Counted from the stretch's first letter, positions 50,609-62,222 are shown. The stretch is 64,000 nucleotides of DNA from Ascoidea rubescens DSM 1968 (GCF_001661345.1 NW_017962917.1:62001-126000); one strand, 5' to 3'. Notes: generated from the sequence alone by a model not told the origin. Translations and numbers: made by a program.

Positions 50609-52948
50609 ATGATGGCAGCCAGAAAATTGCAGCAAGAAATAGATCGTGTTGTCAAGCAGGTGAACCAGGGTTTAGCATCGTTTGACTTATTATATGACAA
50701 AGTGACTGGCTGTGAAAACCAGTCTCAAAAGGAAAAATTGGAATTAGATTTAAAGAAGGAAATCAAAAAATTACAAAGACATCGAGAACAAATTAAAAAT
50801 TGGCTAAATGGTAATGATGTTAAGGACAAATCTTTTTTAACTGACTATAGAAGAAAAATTGAAAAAGAAATGGAGAGATTTAAAGTTGTGGAACGAGACA
50901 TGAAGACAAAAGCGTTTTCTAAAGAAGGTCTTAACATGCAAAAAATTGATCCAAGAGAGAAGGAAAAAAATGAATCATCCATATTTATACAATCAATGAT
51001 TGATGAATTAGAAAGACAAAATGAAAATCATGAAGCCAAAATAGTGCAGATTCAGGGCACGATTAAAAAAAATAGAAGATCTGACCATTCAAAACAAGAT
51101 CAAATTGACGAATACAACGAATTTATTTCAAGAAATCGTTGGCACCAATCAAAACTTGAAACCATTTTAAGATACTTGGAAAATGGTAATTTGGAACCCG
51201 ATGATATCAACAATATAAAAGATGATATAAGTTATTATGTTGACAGTAATCAGGATCCTGAGTTCAGGGAAGATGACTCTTTATATGATGAACTTGATCT
51301 AGATGACGTTGAAGAAGTCTTTGGCACTGTAGGTGACTTTCCTAATTTGCCTCCAAACTCTTCTGCTTCAATTATTTCTGCTAAAGACGATCTCACATCT
51401 AACAATACTCCTGTTCCTGAAGGTATACCCGACAGCATTTCTAGGAAGGATTCTGTGGGTGCTAGTAATCATTCCTCTGTTTTAAATACTCCATTACCAA
51501 ACAATAATATCAATGTTAGTAACTCTTCTTCAACTCCCTCAAATAGTATTTCCAATGGTGATAATAATTTCAATTCCAATTCCAATTCCAATTTCAATTC
51601 TAATTCTAATTCCAATTCTAATTCCAATTCTTCTGACAATTCTCGGAAGACACCAGAAGCTAATGAGAATCAACCATTAGCAATCAATAACAATTCTGAT
51701 TCTTCAAATATCACAAACCAAATTTCAAACACAAACTCTGTCAAGAGATTATCCGCTTCTGCCGTTTCAAGCCCTCATGTTAGTACTCCAAAATCCTTTC
51801 CTCAGGTTTTAAATCTCAAGCCTGCCCCTGTTCCACAGCGAGTGTTTGATTTAAAGTATTCCTCAGCTGTGGCAAGTGCTAGCAATATCAATAACAGCAA
51901 TAGTTTATCAAACTTTCTGAATAATAATAACAGTCCAAAAGATAGTAACATAACTACAAACTCCATCTCTAATGGTATCAGTAATTTGAATATAAATGAT
52001 GAGAATAATAGCAATGTTTATAATTTAATTAAAAACTCACCAACTGTTTCTGTACATGAAAATTTAGCTACCAAACTTAGCTCTCAGACATCCACGAGAA
52101 TTAACACTCCTAAGATAACAAAAATACCTATGAATCAAGTTTTATCTAGAAGTAATACAGCCATAGACAGTCCCATAATTCATAAGAAAACTCCCGTAAT
52201 TTTGGAAAAAGATACAGCCATATCAGTCTCATCTACAGAAAACTCCCCAGATCCAATTTTAACATTAATGCCTGGATTACAAGACCTATTACCATTTTAT
52301 GAATCGGCTCAGAAAAGATTAACGAACCCTCCACCATTGAGCGAAATTAACAGTTATTTGCAAAACTCGCTATTAAACTGCCCTGATTCATTAGATGCAA
52401 ATAAACCCTTACCATATACTCCTAGTAACAAAAATCCAACTTCTTTATATTATCCGGTGGAACCAGTGACTGATTTGTTTAATAATATACCAGATGTGAT
52501 TATAAAAAGAATGGAAGTTGAAACGCTATTTTATTTTTTTTATTATGGGGATGATATCACAAGTATTTATTACTATAAACCAAATCCAGAAAATCCATTT
52601 ATGGAAAATGAAATAAACGAAGTTGAAGATTCTTATATATCTACTTTACAAAATAATAAAAAGGGATCATATATTCAGTTGTTGGCTGCAAAGGAGTTGT
52701 GTGAAAGAAAATGGATCTATCATTCAAAACTAATGCAATGGTTTCATGTCATTGAAGACGAAGACACTGTAAATAATGTTTCAGCTAATAGTATATTGAA
52801 AAGTGATTCAACAAATAGCACTAAAAATCTTGAAGAAAAATTGAAAAAGACCAAGGATTGGAAATATTTTGACTATGAAGGAGAATGGATGCAAAGAATC
52901 AAGGAAAACTTTACAATCTCTCTAGTTGACATAAAAACCGATTTTTAG
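50609..52948 (+). CDS. NOT3: CCR4-NOT complex subunit Not3/Not5 (779 aa)
   Basis: Subunit of the CCR4-NOT mRNA deadenylase and transcription-control complex. The N-terminal Not3/5 coiled-coil domain (~1-235) is clear: RKLQQEIDRVVKQVNQGL, then KKEIKKLQRHREQIKNWL, VKDKSFLTDYRRKIEKEMER and YYVDSNQDPEFREDDSLYD. The middle (~250-560) is Ser/Asn/Thr-rich. The C-terminal NOT-box (~575-779) has SLLNCPDSLDANKPLPYTP and the FYFFYYGDD...QLLAAKELCERKWIYH region with the final KDWKYFDYEGEWMQR. The N-terminal half reads closer to S. cerevisiae Not3, while SLLNCPDSLDA matches Not5, so this is probably the single ancestral-type Not3/5 gene. Start: MMAARKLQQ; either of two adjacent Met. Confidence 0.93.
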   Translation: MMAARKLQQEIDRVVKQVNQGLASFDLLYDKVTGCENQSQKEKLELDLKKEIKKLQRHREQIKNWLNGNDVKDKSFLTDYRRKIEKEMERFKVVERDMKTKAFSKEGLNMQKIDPREKEKNESSIFIQSMIDELERQNENHEAKIVQIQGTIKKNRRSDHSKQDQIDEYNEFISRNRWHQSKLETILRYLENGNLEPDDINNIKDDISYYVDSNQDPEFREDDSLYDELDLDDVEEVFGTVGDFPNLPPNSSASIISAKDDLTSNNTPVPEGIPDSISRKDSVGASNHSSVLNTPLPNNNINVSNSSSTPSNSISNGDNNFNSNSNSNFNSNSNSNSNSNSSDNSRKTPEANENQPLAINNNSDSSNITNQISNTNSVKRLSASAVSSPHVSTPKSFPQVLNLKPAPVPQRVFDLKYSSAVASASNINNSNSLSNFLNNNNSPKDSNITTNSISNGISNLNINDENNSNVYNLIKNSPTVSVHENLATKLSSQTSTRINTPKITKIPMNQVLSRSNTAIDSPIIHKKTPVILEKDTAISVSSTENSPDPILTLMPGLQDLLPFYESAQKRLTNPPPLSEINSYLQNSLLNCPDSLDANKPLPYTPSNKNPTSLYYPVEPVTDLFNNIPDVIIKRMEVETLFYFFYYGDDITSIYYYKPNPENPFMENEINEVEDSYISTLQNNKKGSYIQLLAAKELCERKWIYHSKLMQWFHVIEDEDTVNNVSANSILKSDSTNSTKNLEEKLKKTKDWKYFDYEGEWMQRIKENFTISLVDIKTDF

Positions 52949-53207
52949 CCCACTGGTCTTACTTTATTTTATAAATAAATAAATTTGTAGAACAAAACAG
53001 CTTATGTACTTATTTAGTTATTTTTGTATCTGATTTCTTTCTGTTGATCAGTATTTCCTGTTGGTTGTTGCAGTATTTTTGAAGTGCAACTGATTACTGC
53101 TGTAATATTTTTTAGTTCTGTCTCCATATCAACACGAATCTCTTTAAATCGGCAGCAAAATCAGCAAAATCAGCAAAATCAACATTTTGTAAAAATAACC
53201 GTGGTGG

Positions 53208-53219
53208 TCCGTGCACGGA
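53208..53219. promoter_or_regulatory. Palindrome TCCGTGCACGGA (everted CCG-N4-CGG) upstream of TRP3
   Basis: A perfect 12-bp palindrome contains CCG-N4-CGG, the everted half-site arrangement used by the Zn2Cys6 regulator Leu3. It lies 125 bp upstream of the TRP3 ATG. Regulator identity is inference. Confidence 0.5.
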
Positions 53220-53252
53220 AATCCACAGTCTTCCGGCGGATATTTCACAGAA

Positions 53253-53259
53253 TGAGTAA
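53253..53259. promoter_or_regulatory. Gcn4-like site TGAGTAA
   Basis: TGAGTAA, a near match to TGASTCA, is located 85 bp before the TRP3 ATG. Tryptophan genes are general-control targets in yeasts. A weak single match. Confidence 0.3.
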
Positions 53260-53343
53260 TTCTTTTTTGGAAATGTGAAATAACATATAAACTGATTAAA
53301 TTTGATTGCAAAGTCAAACTATTTACAGGAAAATTGATCAAAG

Positions 53344-54894
53344 ATGCACGTTGTTTTAATTGATAACTATGACTCCTTTACCTGGTATGTACTCCTCCAG
53401 CAAGTCTTATCAATCATGTGAATGTTTCTGTTAGACTAACCCATTTTGTCTGCCTAAAGGAATCTCTACCAGTACATTTGTCAAGAAGGTGCACAGGTTG
53501 AAGTTTATCGTAATGATCAGATCACCTTAAACGAGATTGAAAACATAGATCCTGATATCATATTGATCTCTCCTGGTCCTGGTCACCCAAAGACTGATTC
53601 CGGCATTTCAAGGGATGTTATTAAACATTTTACAGGCAAAATTCCTGTATTTGGTGTTTGTATGGGTCAGCAATGTATTTTCGAAGTGTTTGGAGGCTCT
53701 GTTGAATATGCTGGTGAAATCGTTCATGGAAAAACCACTCTTATAACCCATGATGGAAAAGGTTTGTTTACCAGTATCCCACAAAATATCGCAGTCACAA
53801 GATACCATTCATTAGCTGGAACTGTTCAAACTTTACCTGATGAATTAGAAATCACTGCACAAACTCCAACTGGGATAATCATGGGCGTTAGACATAAAAA
53901 ATATACTGTAGAAGGTGTTCAATTTCATCCTGAATCGATTTTAACTGAAGAAGGTCATTTGATGATTAAAAACATGTTAAATACCTGTGGAAAAACATGG
54001 GAAGAGAATAAGTTAATTCATGAAAATAAAATTAGTAATAACAAAAAAGTAACAAAGAATACGGGAAAGAGTATTCTCAATGAAATATATGATCAAAGAA
54101 AGAAAGATGTTGAAAGTCAAAAGTTGGTTCCAGGTCATAGTTTCAAACAATTAAATGAATTATATGATTTAGGTTTAGCTCCTAACGTTATAAACTTCTA
54201 TGATAGATTAAAAGCTGAGCTACCAAAGTCTGCTTTAATAGCTGAGATAAAGAGAGCATCGCCTTCCAAGGGCCCAATCAACTTGGAAGCAAATTCTGCT
54301 TCACAGGCTTTAAAATATGCAAATACTGGAGTTGCTGCTATATCAGTGCTAACAGAACCTCATTGGTTCAAAGGGTCAATCGAGGATCTCCGAAATGTGA
54401 GAAATATATTGGAAGTATCGTATGAAAAAGATTGTGGTAAAAGTAGACCAGCGATTTTAAGAAAAGAGTTTATCTTTAGTGAATATCAAATTCTTGAAGC
54501 GAGATTGGCTGGAGCCGACTCAGTTTTATTGATTGTTAAAATGTTAGATGATTTATTGTTAAAGAGATTGTATGATTATTCGTTATTATTAAAAATGGAG
54601 CCATTAGTTGAAGTCAGTTCATTGGATGAAATGAAAAGGGCAATTAAACTTAAGTCAAAAGTTATAGGAGTTAATAATAGAGATTTACATTCATTTCATG
54701 TTGATTTAAATACTACATCAAGTTTGGTTTCAATCGTTCCAAAAGATACTATATTGTGCGCGTTATCGGGGATATCAAGTGGTAAAGATACTGCTAAATA
54801 TAAAGAAGAAGGAGTTCATGGATTTCTTGTTGGTGAAGCATTGATGAAGTCAAATGATATCAATAAGTTTGTTGATGAATTAGTGTGTGAATGA
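53344..54894 (+). CDS. TRP3: Anthranilate synthase component II / indole-3-glycerol phosphate synthase (spliced)
   Basis: Bifunctional tryptophan-biosynthesis enzyme. Its glutaminase half pairs with Trp2; its C-terminal half makes indole-3-glycerol phosphate. Exon 1 (53344-53384) encodes [13 protein letters not shown] plus TG; exon 2 (53460-54894) resumes with G, giving W then [19 protein letters not shown]. The product is 491 residues (S. cerevisiae 484). GATase triad: Cys81 in FGVCMGQQC, His170 and Glu172 in VQFHPES. Oxyanion strand: SPGPGHP. The IGPS domain begins near 235, with [25 protein letters not shown] and [10 protein letters not shown]. The N-terminus is shorter than that of S. cerevisiae Trp3 but directly begins the GATase fold. 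Confidence 0.97.
53385..53459 (+). other. TRP3: TRP3 intron (75 nt)
   Basis: GTATGT donor at 53385, GACTAAC branch point at 53434-53440, AAAG acceptor ending 53459. Removal joins [14 protein letters not shown] in frame. Confidence 0.95.
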
Positions 54895-55030
54895 AAATAT
54901 AGAAACGAATTATATAAGTAAAAGTAAGCCTAGAAATATAAGCATACTTATAATTATATAACATAATGAAAATTTTGGAATAATTTTTAATCTGAATTTT
55001 TAATTCAAATTTTTAATTCAAGTTTCCAAA

Positions 55031-56071
55031 TTAGGCTTTCACTTTTTTATTTTTAGGAATTATTTCTTGGTCATCAAAATCATCATCCACTTGATCATAT
55101 TTTTTTTTTAAGCCTTTCATTTTTCTTGTTTGAAGATTAGAAAGATCCTGTTTGCCAACATGGATGGTACCAATTTTATCACCGATAAGGTCTGTTTCAA
55201 CATTTTTCTTAACTTTTGGTTCTATTTGTTTTGGTTTTCTCATGGCTTCTTTCTCTAATTCAGGCGAAGGATGGCGATATCTTCCAATGGTGAAATCAAA
55301 TCTGGGGCCGATTTCGTCCAATTCAACTCTTGATAGTTTTTGATCTGATCTAAAAGTCTTTAGTTTATAAACTCTGAAATAGACGTCGGGTAGAGCTGAA
55401 GCTGAATCATCTTGATCATTGGCAGAGATAGCTATGATATGTTGTAAGCCAGCGACGTCTTGTAGCTCAGTGATTTCGCCTTTGAAAAAGTCCAAGAATA
55501 AAGATTTGATGTGTTTATACACAGGATGAATATCAAATATGGGCCCATTGAATATGAATAAAGGTTTTAAACCGATTTGGAAAGTTTGTTTTTTGAAATC
55601 CATCAAGAATTTGAAGTTGTTCTTGATTCGTAGTTCGATCATATCATAGATTTTATAATTAAAAGTTCTAATAAAGGTCAAGTTATTTGGTTTTTTCTTA
55701 TTGCTACTTGAGAAGACAAGTAGAGAGGAATCATTCTTTTCAGAGAAGAATTCCAACTGAGATTCCTCTTCAAATGGCCTTATGTTGTTCTTCTTCTGGA
55801 ATCTTATCATATATGGCTTTTTGAGAGCACTTAGATCCACCATTGCATCATGGAGGATCTTATTAGAATTTTTACCAGGAATAAATAAAGCCAGTTTAAC
55901 ATTTTCAACTATTTTTGATTCCTTATTTTTCAAGGCTCTCTTTGAGCGAGCATTTTTTGGTGGACCACTGAATCAAGACAAGAGAGAGAAGTTAGTCAAA
56001 GTAATTCAGCAATTGAGAATCGAGTAACAAAGTAGAAAAAAAACCATTGAAACATACGCAGTTCTGATCAT
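55031..56071 (-). CDS. RPF2: Ribosome biogenesis factor Rpf2 (Brix domain, spliced)
   Basis: Rpf2 acts with Rrs1 to load the 5S RNP onto 60S precursors. Exon 1 (56071-56058) encodes MIRT plus GC; exon 2 (55967-55031) continues T, then GPPKNARSKRALKNKESKIVENVK. The product is 316 residues. The joined N-terminus matches the family (MIRTVKPKNARAKRAL in yeast). Brix landmarks: LFIPGKNSNKILHDAMVDLS, LEFFSEKNDSSLLVF, FIRTFNYKIYDMIEL, VYKHIKSLFLDFFKGE and LQDVAGLQHII; then GKQDLSNLQTRKMKGLKKK near the C-terminus. The long acidic tail of S. cerevisiae Rpf2 is largely missing; it ends DDDFDDQEIIPKNKKVKA. Two RRPE-like motifs lie directly upstream. Confidence 0.95.
55968..56057 (-). other. RPF2: RPF2 intron (90 nt)
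   Basis: GTATGT donor at 56057-56052, GACTAAC branch (complement of 55991-55997), TTCAG acceptor ending at 55968. It restores the conserved N-terminus. Confidence 0.93.
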
Positions 56072-56119
56072 TTTAGCTATGTGAATTATCGAATTTTGAA
56101 CGAGTGTTTACCATTGAAA

Positions 56120-56148
56120 AAAAATTTCAGTGAAAAAAAAAAAAATTT
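56120..56148. promoter_or_regulatory. Two RRPE-like AAAAATTT motifs upstream of RPF2
   Basis: AAAAATTT at 56120-56127 and 56141-56148, about 50 and 70 bp before the RPF2 ATG. The same element occurs before NOP12, which fits shared ribosome-biogenesis control. Confidence 0.45.
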
Positions 56149-57764
56149 GAAGGATGGAGATGGCCCAATCGGGAAGTATGCGGCAAGAAAAGGATTTGTA
56201 ACAAAATTTGATTTGCAATCCGAAACCAATACCAATACCAATAAAACCCAAAATCAAGACAAATTGCAAAGGATTGCAAAGGATTGCAAAGGATTGTAGT
56301 GAAATTTCATCTGACCAAAGTACCAGAGACTCTGCAGTTGAGAAATGTGTGGGTTGAGAAGTGTCTAATTACCGGTGTGTTTTTGCAGCAAATTGTGGAT
56401 TTTCTTTATAAGGATATTATTGCCTTACTCGATTTCGCGAGAAGGTTTGCTCAGACCAGGTCTGGGGAAGAGGAATTGACGACACAATAATAGTGCTATC
56501 CAACAATACAGCAATACAATGTTATAGAACTGGTGATTACCAGACACAAAATATTCGTTTGGAATTTAATTCAGAGATAAACAATAAGCTGACTCAATTT
56601 AAAAAGTAAAATCAGGTCCAGAGATTTCCCGATTGGGAGTGAACAATCCTGATAGCACAGCGGTCTGCTGATTACCCAGGAGCGGGCATGTCCTGGTAGG
56701 ATGCGTGGCTTCGGGTGTTGCAGGTGCATTCCCGATTGGCTTGTTTCCTGCTTTCGCACGTCAGGGAAGTGGGATTCAAGCGATGGAGGTGCTCCCGTTT
56801 CACGGAGGGATGAAGGAGGTATGTGCGCCTAATACCAAGGGCTCCTGATAAGAAAAAAACGTATGCGCCCCAGCCTGTGGATGCAGACTGGCGCGTATGC
56901 AGGTAAATTCCCGACAGATGGATCCAATGGCGATAGAAACTGGGGAGCTGGAAATTGCTGGAGAAAGTGGTGGAGAAGTTGAAAGAAAGAGAGTATTAGA
57001 GGAAAAAGTGATATTGGCATGTTATTTTCTGGATGGTAGACTGTCTATTTGTTGAACTACAATTGCTGTTTGCAGAGTAACTAGTGGAAGTGCTGAGGTG
57101 GAATGAACAGCAGCTTTTCAGTTGTATGAGTCTAGGATATTCGTTGGCAAATGGAAATTCCCAAAAGTATGCTTTGTTTTCCGTTGGAATATAGCCAGTA
57201 AGACAATGAAAAAAGAGTTAAAACAAACTAAATAAAAACCCAATTTTTAATAAAATAAAATAATGTAAAATAATAAGATAGAATTCATTAATTCTCTTTT
57301 AAACGGCAATTCTTTAGATTTTCCTTTAAACAAAAAATAGCAATTTATTAATTATTGTATTATTATTTGATGGTTTCATAATTTCAATTGACTCAATAAA
57401 TGAATAATTTGAATAATTTAAAACCTAATATAACAACCTAAAAATGTTTATTGGAATCGTAGTAACCTAATAGTGTGTAGTAAAATTTGTTAATATACTC
57501 TTCTCAGATCAAAATTCTAAGTTGATATTTTAGAATTTTTTTTTTCAAATAAAATTACCAGATTGATGAATAATCAACAAAATTGAAACAAGAGATTTGA
57601 AAAAAATTCAATTAGATTCACAAATTTAATTGAATTAACTTAGTTGAAGAAAAAGAGAAAGATAAATATAAAGAATAGACAACGTTTTGAACTTTAATAT
57701 GAGTCTCTGTTTAAATTTATACCGAATTGATACTAAAAAGATACTGAAGATTATCTATAAGTGA

Positions 57765-57768
<4 letters not shown>

Positions 57769-57804
<36 letters not shown>
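57769..57804. repeat. (TA)n microsatellite
   Basis: About 17 TA dinucleotides lie in AT-rich DNA upstream of the small Cys-rich gene. Confidence 0.9.
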
Positions 57805-57809
<5 letters not shown>

Positions 57810-58074
57810 GTAAATGTAAATATAGTTATTTAATTATATTTAACGGTTTCTTTATTACTGGCGATCAATATCAAGATAATTAACTTGAATAAAAGGTTTC
57901 TATATATCAAATTAACTTTTCATTTTGAAAATTAAATCAACATAAATAGCACCTAATTTCTCAATTTTAGACTTGAAAAAGATTTTGAATAGCAAATACA
58001 AAGCAACTTCAAGACACACTATACTAAATCATACTCTACTATAGCATATTATTTTTTATTATTTTTTATCAACA

Positions 58075-58260
58075 ATGACATTAGTTAATTATAACAATAC
58101 CTCGCTAGTTAAATTCAAGTGGCAATGTTGTCACTGCGAGAACAAATTGGATCTTTTTTTTGGGATGTGTAATTTTTGCTCTCATAAGAAATGTGGAAAG
58201 TGTAGAATTTTTGATCCAACACCTCATTTCTATGACATTTATAGAAATAATTATCCATAA
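58075..58260 (+). CDS. Small Cys/His-rich (zinc-binding type) protein, 61 aa, copy 1
   Basis: ATG in a good context (TCAACAATGAC), 61 codons, TAA stop. Residues 16-44 hold W-x-C-x2-C-x10-C-x2-C-x-H-x2-C-x2-C-R (WQCCHC; then GMCNFCSHKKCGKCR), which predicts one or two zinc sites. The flanks are hydrophilic with no signal peptide or transmembrane helix. The gene at 60469 encodes another 61-residue protein with exactly the same ligand spacing, which makes both frames credible despite their size. Similar short W-C-x2-C...CxxCxHxxCxxC proteins occur in filamentous fungi from general knowledge, with no assigned function. Partner and role are unknown. Confidence 0.75.
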   Translation: MTLVNYNNTSLVKFKWQCCHCENKLDLFFGMCNFCSHKKCGKCRIFDPTPHFYDIYRNNYP

Positions 58261-58474
58261 TCAAGAAAAAGATTCATAATCAAGAAAAAGAACAAGAGCA
58301 AAAAGAAAAAGAAGGATGATGATGATGATGATGATGGTATTATAAAAGTGACATGATTAAGATTTAGAAATATCAACTCGTATTATAGAATTGTATTATA
58401 ACTTTCCTGATTATTTTTTAATGAATTTTGCTGCTTATTTCAATATAACATAGTTTTGCTATTAAAATGGAATT

Positions 58475-58580
<106 letters not shown>

Positions 58581-59833
58581 TATTATATATTATATATTAT
58601 ATATTATTTTATATTATTTTATATTATTTTATATTATTATATATATTATATATATTATAGTCTATATCACTTTGTATATTTCAAAATCAAGTCAGATAAT
58701 ATATAATTATTTCAATTAATTTATCAAAACAAAATAAAAAAGAAAAATAGAAGAAAAGTAAGTGATAATCGAAGAATAATAAAAGAATAATAAAAGAATA
58801 AAAACAAAAAAGCCAATGAAAAGTGGTAAGAAGCAGTGCAATAGATGAATTGCTAATAGTTAATTAACTTTAAATTGAAAAATGATAAACAAATTTGAGA
58901 CATTTTCAAACTGAATTTACTAAATAAACTTAGTGTTAGTGGAAGAAGAAGAAATTAGTTTAGATTAAGATGAATTTGAAAAGGAAACAAAAAAGTAAGA
59001 CAGGAATTATGTTGATAATATGGAATATTTCTCAAATAACAAGCAATAATTTTGCTTTGTTTTGTTTTGTTTTGTTTTGATATTAATATTAATAGAATAA
59101 AGTAGAATAGTATACGATATAAATCTTCAGTTGTTATAAAGGGGAAATCAGCTCAAGCTAGAATGAAGGAATAAAAACCTGAAAAATCAGATTAGTCATT
59201 TTGATAACTAACCTGTCCTGTGAATTAGCTTTCCTGCCGATAGGACAATCTTTTGATAAAAAGATGTTGTGCGACATTACATTTGACAGGTAAAAGCTAT
59301 TTTGCAATCTGGTTGATATGATTTGGTATGATTTGATACAATCTGATATCCGATAGGAAATAATAAAACGGTTTGCGATGGTGTGATTATTACGAGTGCT
59401 ATTGTCCAATTCAAAGGACCAAAGGTTTGTCTGTATAACAGAGCGATCAGAGCTTGCAAGACAAGTACTGTCAGTGGAGGAGACTAAATCATAAATCTAA
59501 ATACAGATTCCAGAAGGAATTCTCAGTGGTTTAACTTGCACTAGCCAGAATTGGGTTGATTTCAAATTGCTGTTATGACACGATTCAGGGCAGGTGCAGA
59601 AGGCGCTTTTTACAGTACCTAAAGCACAAAGCCATGGCACCCTCTGGGGTCGCGCAGCAAAGGCAGCTCCTGTCCCAAAAACTTCACAGGCGCCACAGAA
59701 AGCAGCCACAGCTCGGCTTTCCAACAGGCCGAGCCTTTGACACCTCCACAATAGCAAGCGCCTATTTCTGCATCCATCTGCCTAACACCAACGAGGGCAG
59801 CAGACACCGACAGAAACGCGTCCTCTGCGAGTA

Positions 59834-59839
59834 CACGTG
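59834..59839. promoter_or_regulatory. CACGTG E-box
   Basis: CACGTG core (ACACGTGA) in the G+C-rich island, 630 bp upstream of the second small Cys-rich gene. Confidence 0.35.
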
Positions 59840-60468
59840 ATATTTACGAGGGTATGCGTGTTGGTGCAGCTTTTGAACAGGGAAAGCCGAAGAAGCACAG
59901 GCAGCAGAAGCAGCAGAGGCAGCTGCCGTTTGTGCCTGGGCAGTTGGGCAGCGTGGGCTGTGGAAGAGTGGAGGTGGTACAAGGATAGGAAAACCCTATC
60001 TGCGGCTGGGCCCACACTTGACGCTTTTCGTGGTTTTGAACTGTGCTCAACTTTTCTCGTGGTTATTTGCTATTGCCAATTTTCATCCTTTATTGCTTGT
60101 TGATTACTATCATTATTATCATTATTATTATTATTTAGGTGTTATTTATTATTTTAAGCATTTTAAAGTTATCTCCCATTTCGTACCTTTATATCCTACT
60201 TATTATTTGCTTGGATGGCTTTTCCATTTTCCATTTTCCATCTCCCACCCTTTTGTTACAAATCAAATGATTACTCACAAAGATTACTCATAATCATCAC
60301 CCATTTTTTATTGATATAAATTAACTCCACTTCTTTTTTTTGAGGCTTTCTACTATCTTTCATTTTATTCGTACTCCTTTGTTTATACCTATACTTGCAA
60401 TTATATTCATATTTACAATTATAATTACACGCTATCAATTCTCTCACCTACTCTTACTCCTCATCACA

Positions 60469-60654
60469 ATGGGCTTCGCAAGAATAGCCTATGCTGAACA
60501 TCCATGGCAATGCTGCTGCTGCAATTGCCTTCAATTACCAATAAGAATGAAATGTGGTGTCTGCAACCATCATTTTTGTTCTGATTGCAGAGAAACAACC
60601 TTTGATTTTGATGTGGCTAAATACTTTGCTCAAGTTAAGAATACTACTCGTTAA
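60469..60654 (+). CDS. Small Cys/His-rich (zinc-binding type) protein, 61 aa, copy 2
   Basis: ATG at 60469 (ATCACAATGGG), 61 codons, TAA stop. Residues 13-41 hold the same W-x-C-x2-C-x10-C-x2-C-x-H-x2-C-x2-C-R signature as the 58075 gene (WQCCCCNC; then MKCGVCNHHFCSDCR), with an additional Cys pair around the first cluster. Outside the signature the two proteins share little; here the N-terminus is MGFARIAYAEHP and the tail FDVAKYFAQVKNTTR. An upstream extension of the frame lacks an ATG. Same orientation as copy 1, 2.2 kb downstream, so probably an old tandem duplication. Function unknown. Confidence 0.78.
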   Translation: MGFARIAYAEHPWQCCCCNCLQLPIRMKCGVCNHHFCSDCRETTFDFDVAKYFAQVKNTTR

Positions 60655-61103
60655 CCCATCACCATCATCAACATCATACTATACTACCAATACTATTCTA
60701 TATTGTCCTATATTATTCTTTTATACTATACTATACTCTCAATCCTACTCTTGTTTTCTTATCTTTGCTCATCTCTTTCTTGTTTCTTCTTTTATCGCAT
60801 GCCTTTCGCGGATTTGTCAAAATCCGAACCACGGTTCTTTTTTTTGTTGAAATTTCTGAAAATTTTATAATAATTAACATTTCAATATTTCAATATATAT
60901 ATTTATATATTTCAATAGTTTAATGATTTACAAGTTTATTAACTTAGTATTTCAATACTTCAGTGCATTCAAATCCTATCTATTTTCGGATTTCTACATT
61001 CCCATACCATTGTAATTTTTATCTTTCTCATAAAAATAAAATAAAATAAAATAAAACAAATTAAAATAAATTAAAATAAATTAAAATAGAATAAATTAAG
61101 AAA
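60655..61103. other. Intergenic region upstream of MRH4
   Basis: 449 bp with a TACTATACTA-rich stretch (60680-60750), ATTTCAATA repeats (60880-60960) and AAATAAAATAAA pentamers directly before MRH4. No gene was found. Confidence 0.55.
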
Positions 61104-62191
61104 ATGTTGAAGGCTTCAAATACTTATTTACTTCATCTGAATAAACCTCTCATCAACAATATACACAAATCCTTCTTCAATTCCTCTTCTCTTCAATATA
61201 AAAAACTCACTTCTAGACTCATAACCCTATCTCCCAAAAAGAGAATCAAATCCTTTACAAATCATTCTTCAAAATTACAATCTCCTCTAATACAGCGCTC
61301 AAAAAAGATTCATTCAAATTTGAAAAAAATTAATTCAAATGATATAAAACTGTCTCTACTAAAATCAAAACCAAAACAACCATCCAAATTAAATACCAAT
61401 ACTAATATTAATGCTAATACTAATACTAATACTAATGCTAATACTAATATAAAAAAACGATCGATAAAACAATCGATAAAATCATCTGTGAAATCACCAC
61501 TGAAATCACCTTTGAAATCTTTGAAATCTCCCAAAAGCACGAAAAAAACAAAAAAACAATTGGAAAACCAAAAAAAACAAAGATATGGTTATGGTGTCAA
61601 TCATCTAATCAGAGAAAGTTTTCAATTGAAACCAAACAACGAAGATGACTACAAAAAAGATCTTTCTTCCATTGAAAAAATTAAAAATTTCAATTCTTTG
61701 AAAATCTTACCAGATGTAAGAAATTATGTAATGCAGAAAATTTATGATAATTCAATCACCGATATTAAAAATAAACATCAAGACAAAAATCAAGACACAA
61801 ATCAAGACACGAATAATAACTCATCATCTTCCGATTTAGACAAATTATTAACTCCAACTCCAATTCAAATCTCTTGTGTTCAAAACATTCTTAAAAGAAG
61901 AAAAGATGAGAACATCCTAAGAATTTATACAATGGCTGCTGAAACTGGTTCAGGGAAAACCTGGGCTTATTTAATTCCCCTATTAAATAAATTATCAAAC
62001 TATAAAATTCAAAACCCTTTATCACCAAATACTCCTGCCTTACCAAAGATTAACTCCGTAATTCTATTACCAACTCATGAATTGGTCGATCAAGTTTACC
62101 AAGAAATCAAAGATGTTCATAAAATCGGGTTATCTGTATTTAAATTTGATTCAAACGTACCAATTCCTGATTTTACTGAACTTTTTAAACC

Positions 62192-62222
<31 letters not shown>

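Larger units (their letters stand above)
52949..53343. other. NOT3-5 3' end / TRP3 promoter
   Basis: 395 bp. Contains CAGCAAAAT x3 at 53153-53179, a 12-bp palindrome at 53208-53219 and a Gcn4-like TGAGTAA at 53253-53259. Confidence 0.5.
56072..58074. other. 2.0-kb region between RPF2 and the first small Cys-rich gene
   Basis: RPF2 promoter elements occupy 56110-56180. TTCCCGATTGG or its complement occurs three times (56165, 56636, 56729). 56640-57000 is G+C-rich without a plausible gene. 57230-58070 is AT-rich with an (AT)n tract at 57769-57804. Frames 56284-56490 and 56081-56299 have no family resemblance. Confidence 0.5.
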
